From contig JAEYWP010000008.1 of assembly GCA_023428905.1 (NCBI GenBank), positions 1-64,000 of the forward strand: DNA of 64,000 bases, in the 5' to 3' direction. Under the pieces are notes generated by a model. That model worked only from the letters and a program-made list of their open reading frames with translations, searched no databases and was not told where the DNA came from. The stretch comes from Verrucomicrobiota bacterium. GTDB lineage: Bacteria; Verrucomicrobiota; Verrucomicrobiia; Opitutales; Opitutaceae. This document shows, in pieces, positions 25,093 to 34,319 of this stretch (its first letter is position 1; every line of letters starts with the position of its first letter). The position numbers and the translations under genes are program-made.

Positions 25093-25659
25093 CTGCACGG
25101 ACGCAAAAGTCTGGCCCTGCGCGGCCCCAAAGGCCTGGCGGTACCGCTCCAAATGACGGCGGATCGCGGCGCGTTCACCCTCGGTCGGCTGGGCCGGGTC
25201 AGCCGCCGCGGGAGGGGCTCCGTATCGATTCAGACACGACAAAAGTATCTCCTGCGCGCGAGCCTCGGACAAGCCGCCCGCGTCGATGTACAACGCGTCC
25301 GCGGTGGCGGCGACGGAACCGCCCGCCTTGGCCACCTTGACCACGGGCACACCGAGCAGGATCACATGATCAAGGGCGCGCTCAGCCTCCTGGGAAAGCC
25401 TCCCGTTGTGGTTGCCCACCCCGACCAGGCCGACAGTCGGTGCCTGCTGCTGCAGTTGAGCCACCTTGATGAAGATCTCAAATTCGCAGGCACCGCTGCG
25501 CTGCGCATCTCCGGGAGACCAGGCCACACTGCGGATAACCCCGACCGCTGCAGCGGTCGCTTCAGTGCGGGCCTGGACGGGAATCGATCCGATCAGCGCA
25601 CCTGCCAGAAGACAGGCGCGCCACGCGAAGCTCCGGATGGACGGGTGAGCGATTGGCAT
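25090..25659 (-). CDS. Exported stand-alone asparaginase C-terminal-domain homologue
   Basis: The 189-residue protein has a signal peptide (AWRACLLAGALIGSIPVQA). The mature part aligns along its length with the last third of the asparaginase-like protein of the amidase locus: VGLVGVGNHNGRLS with AGIVGEGLAPYGGQIA, ALDHVILLGVPVVKVAK with ALDRAVLSGIPVAQAAR, and RRHLERYRQAF with KEKLRLYQAVF. The N-terminal domain with the catalytic threonines is absent. It could be a regulatory or partner subunit, or the remnant of a full gene; an intact leader and frame argue against simple decay. It follows the RND pump gene after 184 bases on the same strand. Confidence 0.65.
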   Translation of the reverse strand: MPIAHPSIRSFAWRACLLAGALIGSIPVQARTEATAAAVGVIRSVAWSPGDAQRSGACEFEIFIKVAQLQQQAPTVGLVGVGNHNGRLSQEAERALDHVILLGVPVVKVAKAGGSVAATADALYIDAGGLSEARAQEILLSCLNRYGAPPAAADPAQPTEGERAAIRRHLERYRQAFGAAQGQTFASVQ

Positions 25660-25843
25660 ACTCGTAGTTGAGCATCGGATATGCCAGCGTGGGCCATGAG
25701 TTATTCGCAGCCACCCCAGCAGGTGGGTGAATGCGGCGAATGCATGGAATCAGCGGTTGAACAGCCCTCCCTCGCACGCAACTGGCGCACGGGCGGCGGA
25801 TTGCACCAGCAGGACGCGCGGCAAAATCCACCGTTCAGCGGCG

Positions 25844-28800
25844 TCAGGTGGATACGGTCGCCACCTGCGCGTCCTCCCGGCGTGCTGTCTCGATCCCGCT
25901 GCGAGGAGCCGACACGCGTCCCCGCGCAGCGACCAGCACGTACACCGCGGGAATCACGAAGAGTGTCATCACGCTGCCGACCACCAACCCTCCAATCACC
26001 GCGATGCCCATGGAAACCCGGCTTTCGGCACCGGCCCCCAGGGCGAGGGCAATCGGCACAATCCCGAGAATAGTGGCCAGGCTCGTCATCAGAATGGGGC
26101 GGAGGCGGGCCACCGCGGCCTCCCGCACCGCCTCGAGGGCGTTGGGCGCTCCCGCTTCCCGGCGCTGATTGGCGAACTCGACAATCAGGATTCCGTTTTT
26201 CGTCACCAGACCGATCAACATGATCAGCCCGATCTGGGAGAAGATGTTGAGCGTTTGGTCAAAGAGCAGCAACGCGGGCAGCGCCCCGGCGAGGGCAAGG
26301 GGTACGGTGAGCAGGATGGTGAACGGATCGCGGAAGCTCTCGAACTGCGCCGCCAAGACCAGGTAGATCAACAACAGCGCGAGGGCGAACACCCAGCCGA
26401 GTGAGGAGGAACTCTCGACAAAATCGCGAGCAGCCCCCGTCAGGCTCGTACTGAAGCGTTCATCCAGCGTCGCGGCCGCGGCCGCCTCCATCGCGGTGAT
26501 ACCCTCGCCAATCGTCCTGCCGCGGGCCAGGGTTCCGCCAATCGTGGCCGAGACGTACCGATTGTAACGATACAACTCGGGCGGCGCGCTCTGCTCGGTG
26601 AACCGGACGAGATTATCCAGCCGCACCACCTCCCCGCCGGTGGAGCGCACCACCAGATTACCGAGGTCATCGGGACGTGAACGGTAATCGCGGGTCATCT
26701 GCCCGATGACCTCATACTGCTTCCCATTGAGAATAAAGTAGCCGAAACGCTGGCCGCTCAGCGATGCCTGCAGTGTCAGAGCCACATCCTGCGCGGACAC
26801 CCCGAGAGCCTGCGCCTTGTCGCGGTCGATGTGGAGCTGCACCTCGGGCTTGTTGAACTTGAGATCACTGTCGACGAAGGCAAACGCCGGACTCTTCCGC
26901 GCCTCTTCCAGGAACGCGGGCAGCGTTTCCTCCAGGGCCTGGAGCGTGGGAGCCTGGATGACAAACTGAACTCCGCCGGACGCGGCGCGGCGTTCCCCAA
27001 TGCTCGCCTCCTGCGTGACATTCACCCGGGCGCCGGTGAATTCGCGGGCCAGGGTTTGGAGGTCGTCGGCAATTTCCTGCTGGGAACGCACGCGCTCCGC
27101 CTTTCCCTTGAGAAACACGCGGACAAAGCCGCTGTTGACGATGCCTTGCGCGCCCGGCCCGCCGCCAAAGCCCGGCACCTGCGTCATCATCATGTGCGCT
27201 TCCGGGGTCCTCTCCGCCACCGCCCCGGCGAGATCATCCATGAAGGTCTGCATGTAATCGTAGCTGACCCCTTCCGGCGCGTTGGCTCGGACCCAGACCC
27301 GACCGCGGTCCTCGAGCGGCGCAAGCTCGCGCGGCAGCCGATTGAGCACCTGGTAAGAGATCACGCCGGCACCGATCAGAAATAGCGGGGCAACCCAGCG
27401 CCAGCGAAGCGCCACGTCCACGCACCTGGCATAGGCCCGCTCCAACCCGACAAAAAACGGCTCCGTCTTCCTAAAGAGCCACCCGCGCTCGTGGCCCGCC
27501 GCGTGAGCGCGCAGCAAACGCGCGCTCATCATCGGTGTCAGAGTCAGCGCCACCAGGGCGGAGACCAGGACGGCTCCGGCGATGGTGACGCCAAATTCGC
27601 GAAATAGCCGCCCTGAGAGGCCACCCATGAACAAGAGGGGAAGGAAAACCACCGCCAGCGTGATGGTGGTCGACACCACCGCGGTGAGGATCTCACGGGT
27701 CCCCTCCACGCCGGCTCGCCACGGTTCAACCCCCGCCTCGATCTTCGCGTAGATGTTCTCCAGGACGACGATGGCATCATCCACCACCAGCCCGATCGCG
27801 AGCACGATGCCCAGCAGCGTGAGGGTGTTGATGGAAAATCCGGCGGCGCGCATGATGGCAAACGCACCGATGATCGACACCGGAATGGCGAGGACGGGGA
27901 TCAGCGTGGTCCGCCACTCCCGGAAAAAGGCGAATACCACCAGCACCACCAGTCCGAAGGCCACCAGGACCGTCTCCTGCACCTCGTGAATCGACTGGCG
28001 CACGTATTGCGTATTGTCGTACGCGACATCGAGGGAGATGTCCGCCGGAAGTTCCCGCCGCACCTGGTCGAGGCGGCCCATCAATTCGTCGACGATCTCG
28101 ATCTGGTTGGCGCCGGGCTGGGGGCGGAAATAGAGCCCGGCGATGGCGGCCGGGCCTATCTTGAGGGCGGAACGCTCGTTCTGCGGGCCAAGCTCGGCGT
28201 AACCCACGTCGCGAAACCGCACCACCCGGTCCTCGCCGCGCTTGATCACCAGGGCGTTGAATTGCTCCGCCGTGTTGAGTCGTGAGAGGGTCTTGACCGG
28301 AAGCTCCGTATTCAGACCTTCGATGCGGCCGGAGGGGAGTTCGACGTTCTCCCGTGCCAGCGCCTGTCGGACATCCATCGGTGTCAGCCCGTAGGCCGCC
28401 AGCTTTTCAGGGTCCATCCACAGCCGCATGGAGTAACGTTTCTCGGCTGGCTGGTCGACCGCCGCGATCCCTGGAACGGTCTGCAGGCGCTCCTTCAGGG
28501 TGTCGGCATAGGCAGAAAGTTCCAGCTGCGAGCGCGTGTCGCTGCTCAGGGCCAGCCCGAAAATCGGATTCGAGTCGGCGTTGGATTTGATGAGAATGGG
28601 CGGATTGCAATCCGGCGGGAGGTTCCGCACCGCGCGGGAAATCTGGTCGCGCACATCGCTGGCCGCGGTGTCGAGGTCGGTGCTGAGGGTGAATTCCGCC
28701 GTGATCTGGCTCGTGCCCTCGCGGCTGGTCGAGGTCAGGGTACGAATCCCCGCCACCGAATTCACCGCTTCCTCCAGGGGCTCGGTGATCTGAGCCTCCA

Positions 28801-28975
28801 TCACTTCGGCGGCCGCGCCAGGGTAGCTCGTAGTGATGGTCAGGGTCGGCGGATCCACCGCCGGGTATTCACGGACGCCCAATGACGCGTAACTGATCAC
28901 CCCGACCACCAGGATCAGGACGGAGATGACGATGGTCAGGACCGGGCGGCGGATGCTGAGTTCTCCCAGGTCCAT
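25844..28975 (-). CDS. RND-family efflux pump, inner-membrane subunit
   Basis: The 1043-residue HAE1-type transporter is of usual length (1030-1050). It starts MDLGELSIRRPVLTIVIS with TM1, has two periplasmic loops, and shows the proton-relay Asp pair D399/D400 in TM4 (GLVVDDAIVVLENIY) as well as RREAGAPNALEAVREAAVARLRPI late in the sequence. It uses the proton gradient to move small molecules from periplasm or membrane outward. The start is two bases after the adaptor stop, giving a translationally coupled pair. No outer-membrane factor gene lies in this window. Its linkage to an acetamidase and a TonB receptor suggests export of an amide-derived or toxic compound. Confidence 0.95.
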   Translation of the reverse strand: MDLGELSIRRPVLTIVISVLILVVGVISYASLGVREYPAVDPPTLTITTSYPGAAAEVMEAQITEPLEEAVNSVAGIRTLTSTSREGTSQITAEFTLSTDLDTAASDVRDQISRAVRNLPPDCNPPILIKSNADSNPIFGLALSSDTRSQLELSAYADTLKERLQTVPGIAAVDQPAEKRYSMRLWMDPEKLAAYGLTPMDVRQALARENVELPSGRIEGLNTELPVKTLSRLNTAEQFNALVIKRGEDRVVRFRDVGYAELGPQNERSALKIGPAAIAGLYFRPQPGANQIEIVDELMGRLDQVRRELPADISLDVAYDNTQYVRQSIHEVQETVLVAFGLVVLVVFAFFREWRTTLIPVLAIPVSIIGAFAIMRAAGFSINTLTLLGIVLAIGLVVDDAIVVLENIYAKIEAGVEPWRAGVEGTREILTAVVSTTITLAVVFLPLLFMGGLSGRLFREFGVTIAGAVLVSALVALTLTPMMSARLLRAHAAGHERGWLFRKTEPFFVGLERAYARCVDVALRWRWVAPLFLIGAGVISYQVLNRLPRELAPLEDRGRVWVRANAPEGVSYDYMQTFMDDLAGAVAERTPEAHMMMTQVPGFGGGPGAQGIVNSGFVRVFLKGKAERVRSQQEIADDLQTLAREFTGARVNVTQEASIGERRAASGGVQFVIQAPTLQALEETLPAFLEEARKSPAFAFVDSDLKFNKPEVQLHIDRDKAQALGVSAQDVALTLQASLSGQRFGYFILNGKQYEVIGQMTRDYRSRPDDLGNLVVRSTGGEVVRLDNLVRFTEQSAPPELYRYNRYVSATIGGTLARGRTIGEGITAMEAAAAATLDERFSTSLTGAARDFVESSSSLGWVFALALLLIYLVLAAQFESFRDPFTILLTVPLALAGALPALLLFDQTLNIFSQIGLIMLIGLVTKNGILIVEFANQRREAGAPNALEAVREAAVARLRPILMTSLATILGIVPIALALGAGAESRVSMGIAVIGGLVVGSVMTLFVIPAVYVLVAARGRVSAPRSGIETARREDAQVATVST

Positions 28976-28977
28976 CG

Positions 28978-30153
28978 TCAGGGTGTCCCCATTGCTGCGC
29001 TGCTCGGGGCGGACGCGCCGGCCAGGTTTCGCGTTGTGGCAACGGGGTCCGGACTGGTCGCCACCGCGAGGCCGTTGCGCAGCTGTTGTATCCCTGACGT
29101 AATGACACGCTCGCCGGCGCTGACGCCGGAGAGGACATGCACCGCCGTCTCGGTCCGGTTTCCCACCTCGATCGTCCGACGCACCGCCTTGCCATTCTCC
29201 GCGACAAAAACATAGCGCTCACTGACGCCGGGGATGATGGCAATGGACGGCACGAGAATCGCGCCCTCCACTTCCGTGAGGGTAAACTCCACCCCTGCAA
29301 AGGTACCAGGCACCAGCCGTCCCTCCTTGTTTTCGGATACGGCGCGCAGCAGGAGCGTGCGGGTGGCGGGATCCACCCGGGGATCGATCGCGTAGATCTC
29401 GCCTTCAAAACGCTGGTCGATCCCGGCCACGCTAAAGCGCGCACGGCCTCCCACCCGCACGCGGGTGGCGTAGCGCTCGGGTACGGCAAAATCCACCTTC
29501 ACCCGATCGAGCTTTTGCAGCGTCGCGATCTTTGTGGTGGGCGTGACAAAAGTTCCTTCGCTGACAAAACGCAGGCCCACCACCCCGTCGAACGGGGCGC
29601 GGATTTCGGTCTTGGCGATCATCGCCTCGACCAACGCGACCTCGGCGCGCTGGACATTAAGGTCGCTGACCGCGGCGTCGTACTCGTCCTGGCGGACGCT
29701 GCCGGACTCGAGCAACTGGGCCAGGCGACGTTCCTTCAGGACGGCGAGCTCACGTCGATAGGTGGCGCGGGTAAGTTGGGCTCGCAGGTCGGAGTCGTTT
29801 AGCTTCACCAACAGGTCTCCGCGGAAGACGCGGGTTCCCTCGCCGAAGGCCGCGAGCACCACCTTGCCGTTGATTTCTGGCTGCAGCTCGACCGATTCGT
29901 CCGCGCGCAGGGTCCCGGTTGCGGTGATGGTTTCGGCCAGCCGCTGCGGGACCAACTCGACCGTAGAGACGCGCAGCGCGGGCGCCGCCCGGGGCGCACC
30001 CGGCGGCGTGGCGGCGGCGGGTGCCGGGGTTGAGGAGGTCCACGGAGCCCAGATGGCCAGGGCCACGCCGGCCACGACGACGGTGGCGGTCAGAACGAGC
30101 GCGGAGGGGCGCACGGGATCAGTCCGCCGAGGAGCGCGTCGACGCGGCGACAT
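28978..30153 (-). CDS. RND periplasmic adaptor (membrane fusion protein)
   Basis: The 391-residue adaptor has an Arg-rich N-terminus, one hydrophobic anchor (ALVLTATVVVAGVALAIW) and a Pro/Ala-rich linker. It follows MFP order: lipoyl half (LQPEINGKVVLAAFGEGTRV), a helical hairpin of about residues 115-170 (ELAVLKERRLAQLLESG to RAEVALVEAMIAKTEI), the second lipoyl half (RAPFDGVVGLRFVSEG), beta-barrel and membrane-proximal domain. The first 35 bases overlap the end of the acetamidase gene; a later start would lose the anchor, so the overlap is probably real. Confidence 0.93.
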   Translation of the reverse strand: MSPRRRAPRRTDPVRPSALVLTATVVVAGVALAIWAPWTSSTPAPAAATPPGAPRAAPALRVSTVELVPQRLAETITATGTLRADESVELQPEINGKVVLAAFGEGTRVFRGDLLVKLNDSDLRAQLTRATYRRELAVLKERRLAQLLESGSVRQDEYDAAVSDLNVQRAEVALVEAMIAKTEIRAPFDGVVGLRFVSEGTFVTPTTKIATLQKLDRVKVDFAVPERYATRVRVGGRARFSVAGIDQRFEGEIYAIDPRVDPATRTLLLRAVSENKEGRLVPGTFAGVEFTLTEVEGAILVPSIAIIPGVSERYVFVAENGKAVRRTIEVGNRTETAVHVLSGVSAGERVITSGIQQLRNGLAVATSPDPVATTRNLAGASAPSSAAMGTP

Positions 30154-31294
30154 CCGTGCCTGCAGCCAGGACAGGAGCTGTCCCGTCCGCCAGGCCGGCG
30201 TAAAGCGCCGCGGTGTCGGGAGTGTACCAATACGCTTCCTGTCCCTTCACGAAGAGAGATTTGGCAATCATGCCGTGGATGCCCTTGGTGCCGTCGACCA
30301 CCTGCGTGACCTCGAAATCGACGGCCACGCTGCTGAGGGCCAGAGCGTCGAAGAAATCCAGCCCTTTCTTTTCGCGGAGAAAGTCGAGCGTCTCCATGAT
30401 CGCCATGCGCATCGCCATGTTCAGCTCCACGTCCAGTCCCATCGTGATGTAATGGGAGGGCGTCTCGGCGCGGCAGATTTTGAGGTTGGTGCCTTTGTGG
30501 AGGATAAACTCCATCACCACGGTGTTGCCGCTCTCGATCGCGGTGATGCTGATTTCCCCGTTGCCCTGGGCGGCGTGTGGATCGCCTGTCTGAAAGAGGG
30601 CACCCGGCACCTGGACGGGCAGGTAGACGGTGGCGCCCTTCCCCAGGTGCTTGTTGTCAAAGTTGCCTCCGATATCCGGATACGGCGGGGAGGAGGAAAG
30701 CTTCCCGCGCTCCTTCACCGGAGCCACGCCCATCACCCCCTGGAAGGGGACCAGCGGCACCTCAATGCTGTCGGAGAACAGCCCCACCTTCCGGTCCATG
30801 TCGAACTTGATCACCTTTTGGTACGGACGGGGCACGGCGTCGGGAATGCCGCCTGAACCGGGACGGCCCGAATTGATTCCGTACGGAGTCCGCGACGCGA
30901 TATCGAGGACCCGGACCTCGAGCATGTCGCCGGGCTCGGCCCCCTCGATGTAGATCGGGCCGGTCATCATGTGGCCGCGAATTCCGCTGCTTTTCACCGC
31001 CTTCTTGATCGCGATGTACTCCTGCACGACCGGCAAATCGAGCGGGATTCCCTGATCGATGAAAAACTGTTCGGGGTTCTCGTCCCGCATGCCACCGAGG
31101 CTGACGGTGTCGATCCTGACCACCTCCCCCGACTTGATGTGGAGCACGGGCGGAGTATCGGCGGAGAAATAGCCGAAGATCATGTTCTCGGGAATCGAGC
31201 GCAGATGGTGATCCACGCGGACGGTTTCGGCGCAAAGCGAGGCCGCGGCGAGCAGCACTGCGCTCGCGTGCAGGGAGAGCAATCGGGCGTACAT
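30119..31294 (-). CDS. Exported acetamidase/formamidase family protein
   Basis: The 391-residue FmdA/AmdA-family amide hydrolase releases ammonia from short aliphatic amides. Family signatures are IPENMIFGYFSADTPPVL near the N-terminus, TGPIYIEGAEPGDMLEVRVLDI, GVAP then PDIGGNFDNKHLGKGATVYLPV, and FQTGDPHAAQGNGEIS, which carries the conserved GDxHAAQGxGE metal/active-site motif. Unlike cytosolic relatives it has a signal peptide (LLSLHASAVLLAAASLCAE), so it should act in the periplasm. CCAATCACTC lies 5-14 bases upstream of the start. It heads an apparent operon with adaptor and RND pump. Confidence 0.92.
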   Translation of the reverse strand: MYARLLSLHASAVLLAAASLCAETVRVDHHLRSIPENMIFGYFSADTPPVLHIKSGEVVRIDTVSLGGMRDENPEQFFIDQGIPLDLPVVQEYIAIKKAVKSSGIRGHMMTGPIYIEGAEPGDMLEVRVLDIASRTPYGINSGRPGSGGIPDAVPRPYQKVIKFDMDRKVGLFSDSIEVPLVPFQGVMGVAPVKERGKLSSSPPYPDIGGNFDNKHLGKGATVYLPVQVPGALFQTGDPHAAQGNGEISITAIESGNTVVMEFILHKGTNLKICRAETPSHYITMGLDVELNMAMRMAIMETLDFLREKKGLDFFDALALSSVAVDFEVTQVVDGTKGIHGMIAKSLFVKGQEAYWYTPDTAALYAGLADGTAPVLAAGTDVAASTRSSAD

Positions 31295-31298
31295 GGAG

Positions 31299-31308
31299 GA
31301 GTGATTGG
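31299..31308 (-). promoter_or_regulatory. CCAATCACTC element upstream of acetamidase
   Basis: On the minus strand CCAATCACTC is followed by CTCC and the ATG, so the element sits in the ribosome-binding region. Three other genes in the window carry the same 10-mer upstream of their starts. Confidence 0.4.
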
Positions 31309-31342
31309 CGATCGCTCCAAAGCTGGATCCATGCCGTCACTG

Positions 31343-31375
31343 AAAAGAAAAAGCCGCGTTCCGAAGAACGCGGCT
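31343..31375 (-). terminator. Rho-independent terminator of TonB receptor gene
   Basis: On the minus strand AGCCGCGTTC, loop TTCG, GAACGCGGCT and then TTTTTC form an intrinsic terminator about 29 bases after the receptor stop codon. It separates the receptor transcript from the acetamidase-RND unit. Confidence 0.9.
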
Positions 31376-31403
31376 CGTGTACCACCTGGGAACCGGATGC
31401 GGG

Positions 31404-34319
31404 CTAGAAGTCCAGTCCGACCTCGAAGCGGATGGTGCGGCCGGGGGCGTAGATCAGTCCGTAGAGGTCCTTGTCGTCCTGGAGATTGTACACGTTCAGT
31501 TGGGCGTAGGTGTTGTACTCGCGCAGCTTGAACTCGTACTTGACCATCAGGTCGAGGTTGAGCCGCTCCTTGTGTTTGAGGACGATCAGCTCGCCCTTGC
31601 CGTTGCTCTGCTTCTGACCGGCAACGGTGATGCCGGAGAAGTATTCGCGTTCGGACTCCCACTGGCCGCCGAGGCCGAGGGACAGACCCTTCAGGGCGCC
31701 TTCGGTGAAGCGGTAGTTGGCCCAGGCGGTGACGGCGTGTTTTGGGGTGTCGTCGCGGCTCTGGCCTGCGCCCCAGCCGATGCCGGTCCAGGTCGAGGTG
31801 TCGTTGGGATCTGTATACACCTCGTCGAGGGTGTAGCCGGTCAGGCCCCAGTTGCCGTCCGGGAAGTACCACACCGCCCAGCGGTTCTCGGGATGCGGGT
31901 AACTGATGAACTTGCCCGGGTTGGTGATGGTACGCTTCACGTGGGCGTACGTGGCGATGAACTGCAGGTTCGCCGTGGGCGTGAACATCAGCTGTGCATC
32001 CCAGCCCTTGGACTCATCTTCCTGCTGGACGTAGGCCTGCCAGCCGCCGCCGTCGCCGCGGTCGTTGAAGCCGTTGTTGGTCTCGGCGTCCTCGGTGTAG
32101 AGCCAGCCCGGCCAGCCCGGATTGGTCGACTTCGTCAGCTGGAAGACCTTGTCCAGGTAGGCAGCGCCCGCGTTGTTCGAGGCGTTGACGTACCAGTTGT
32201 TGGTGCCGCCGACTTCCTTCTGGTAGATGGCGCCCGCCGCAACCGCCGCATTCCACTCGCCGAGTGCGGCGTCGGCCGCGCCGTTGCCGCCGTTGCTGCC
32301 GCCGGGGATGGAGGCAGGACTGAAGTTGTTGACGTTGTAAACGATCGGTCGGCTCTCGTCGAAGTTGCCCTTCAACGTCGGCATCCACCACTGCCCGAAC
32401 GGAACGCCGGTGCGGACGATGCTGAATTTGCTGATCGTGCCGGAGACCTTGCCATCGAAGAAATCGACCTTGAGGCCGATCTCCTTGCTCTTGGCGTTGA
32501 CGGGCCCGAGCGGGGATCCGGTGGCGTCGCGCAGGCCGTCAAAGTTGGGCTGCAGGCCGCCGGACTTGAGGGCGTAGATGCTGAGCTGTGGGAGGATCTC
32601 GAGGGTCGCGCCGTACTGCTCGGTGTTATCCTTCTGGGTCGGCCGGCGGCTGTACGAATACGCGGCGGTCGGATGGAGCGTCGTCTGGCCGACGTCGTAG
32701 TCGTTTTTGTCGCGGCGCATGCCGGCCACGATGGTGAGGCGCTCGTCGAGGAACTTGCCCTGATAGACTCCGTAGTCGCCGCGGTTCCACCCGTGGGTGG
32801 AGACATCGTTCCACTTGATCATGGCGACATCGGCGGTGGTGTTGTCACCCTGTTTGCCGAAGCGGATGTAGGATGTGTCCTCCGGGTTCTTGTAGTTGAA
32901 AAGCCCCTGCGGGGTCTGGATCAGGGATGTCTTGCGCGAGGCTTTTTCCAGGGATCGGCCGATGAGGAAGCTGTTGTCGATGCGCAGCCACTTGTTCGCG
33001 TCCTGGAACCAGTCCCACTTGTAGTTGAGCTCTACCCGGAACTGGTCGCGGTTGTTGTTTTCCCAGTTGTCCGCCCAGGTGTAGCGGAAGGTGGTGTTGG
33101 GGGTCGGGCCCGGGGTGAAGGTGCCTTCGTTGGAGCCATTGGCGACGTCGAGCGGGACGACGTTGATCGTGCCGCGGGCCCAGGCCGGGCCGTCGTTCTG
33201 CTGCATCGCGCCGTTGACGTCGCGCTGGTTAAACTCGACCTCGGAGGTATTGAACCCGGCGAGGAGGTGCAGGTTTTCCGCCAGTTCCGTGGTGGTTTGG
33301 ATACGGAAGTTGTACTGATCGGTGTCGCGGTAGGTGTCGGGTCCGGACCAGCGGAAGGTGCGCGGATCCTTGCCGGCGAAGTGGACAAAACCCGCGCTTT
33401 GGAGGCGGTCGGCCTGGCCGGTGCCGTCGATATCGCTGCGGGCGCGCACGCTGAGGAAGCTGATGGCGTCCTCTTTCATCCGGCCCTGCTCGTAGTCGAT
33501 CAGCACCTTCGTCTTGCCCACCTTGAAGCTGAAGGCGGGGGCGACGAACCAGTGATCCTGTTCGTAGAGTTCGGTGTGGTTTCCGGTCGATTCCACCGCG
33601 GCATTGATGCGGTAGGCGGCCTCCCACTTCGAGCCGACGGGGCCGGTGTTGTCGACGGTGGCGCGCATGAAGTCATGGCTGCCGTAAACCACGCTGCCCC
33701 AGGTGTGGGGTTTCAGCTCCGGTGTATCCGGAAGATAATTCACGATGCCGCCAAAGTTGCCGATGCCGTAGAGCAGGGCGGCGGGGCCGCGGATGACCTC
33801 GAGGCGCGAGACGTTGACGCTGTCGGTCGAACTCTGGCGCCGGTAGCCATCGCGCAGGACGACATCGGTCAGATAGCCGCGGATCTTGATGGTGGATTGG
33901 GTGCGGTTGGCGGTGGCGCCCTCCGGGTTGTTGACGCCGCCAGCGCCGAAAAAGGCGTTCACGCTCTGGTCATTCTGCGACTGCAGGATGATGCCCGCGC
34001 TGTAGCGAAGACTCTGGCGGAGATCATTGGCACCAACATCGCGCACGAACTGGCCGGTGATGACCTCGATCGGCATCGGAATATCCTTGATCGGGGTATC
34101 GATGCGGCTGCCCGAGATGGAGTTGGTCGCCCGATAGCCTTGGTCGCGATCGGAGGAAACTTCGAACGGCGAAAGCTGCACCGTCTCCTCATCGAGATCG
34201 GTGGCAGGATCGGCGGGGGTGGGGGCGGACGGGGACTGCGCGAGCAACAGGGAAGGCGTCAGTCCGACCATGAACAGGGCGGCGGAACGTGCGCGCCTGC
34301 TAGGGGTGCGGGTATTCAT
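31404..34319 (-). CDS. TonB-dependent outer-membrane receptor
   Basis: The start at MNTRTPSRRARSAAL gives 971 residues and a signal peptide ending LLLAQS; 46 upstream in-frame codons look like leader. After a spacer comes VQLSPFEVSSDRDQGYRATNS, a stretch typical of verrucomicrobial receptors, then the plug (RIDTPIKDIPMPIEVITGQF, LEVIRGPAALLYGIGNFGG) and a large barrel ending GRTIRFEVGLDF with terminal Phe. It probably imports an oligosaccharide or other large solute. It is divergent from the GH16 gene across 412 bases that include TGCA-N6-TGCG/A sites, so regulation with the beta-glucan locus is plausible, but proximity to the acetamidase allows another ligand. Confidence 0.93.
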   Translation of the reverse strand: MNTRTPSRRARSAALFMVGLTPSLLLAQSPSAPTPADPATDLDEETVQLSPFEVSSDRDQGYRATNSISGSRIDTPIKDIPMPIEVITGQFVRDVGANDLRQSLRYSAGIILQSQNDQSVNAFFGAGGVNNPEGATANRTQSTIKIRGYLTDVVLRDGYRRQSSTDSVNVSRLEVIRGPAALLYGIGNFGGIVNYLPDTPELKPHTWGSVVYGSHDFMRATVDNTGPVGSKWEAAYRINAAVESTGNHTELYEQDHWFVAPAFSFKVGKTKVLIDYEQGRMKEDAISFLSVRARSDIDGTGQADRLQSAGFVHFAGKDPRTFRWSGPDTYRDTDQYNFRIQTTTELAENLHLLAGFNTSEVEFNQRDVNGAMQQNDGPAWARGTINVVPLDVANGSNEGTFTPGPTPNTTFRYTWADNWENNNRDQFRVELNYKWDWFQDANKWLRIDNSFLIGRSLEKASRKTSLIQTPQGLFNYKNPEDTSYIRFGKQGDNTTADVAMIKWNDVSTHGWNRGDYGVYQGKFLDERLTIVAGMRRDKNDYDVGQTTLHPTAAYSYSRRPTQKDNTEQYGATLEILPQLSIYALKSGGLQPNFDGLRDATGSPLGPVNAKSKEIGLKVDFFDGKVSGTISKFSIVRTGVPFGQWWMPTLKGNFDESRPIVYNVNNFSPASIPGGSNGGNGAADAALGEWNAAVAAGAIYQKEVGGTNNWYVNASNNAGAAYLDKVFQLTKSTNPGWPGWLYTEDAETNNGFNDRGDGGGWQAYVQQEDESKGWDAQLMFTPTANLQFIATYAHVKRTITNPGKFISYPHPENRWAVWYFPDGNWGLTGYTLDEVYTDPNDTSTWTGIGWGAGQSRDDTPKHAVTAWANYRFTEGALKGLSLGLGGQWESEREYFSGITVAGQKQSNGKGELIVLKHKERLNLDLMVKYEFKLREYNTYAQLNVYNLQDDKDLYGLIYAPGRTIRFEVGLDF

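Noticed and set aside
30119..30153. Frameshift or mis-start at the acetamidase/adaptor overlap
   Set aside because: Both proteins are intact through the overlap, and a later adaptor start would remove its membrane anchor; a real overlap is simpler.
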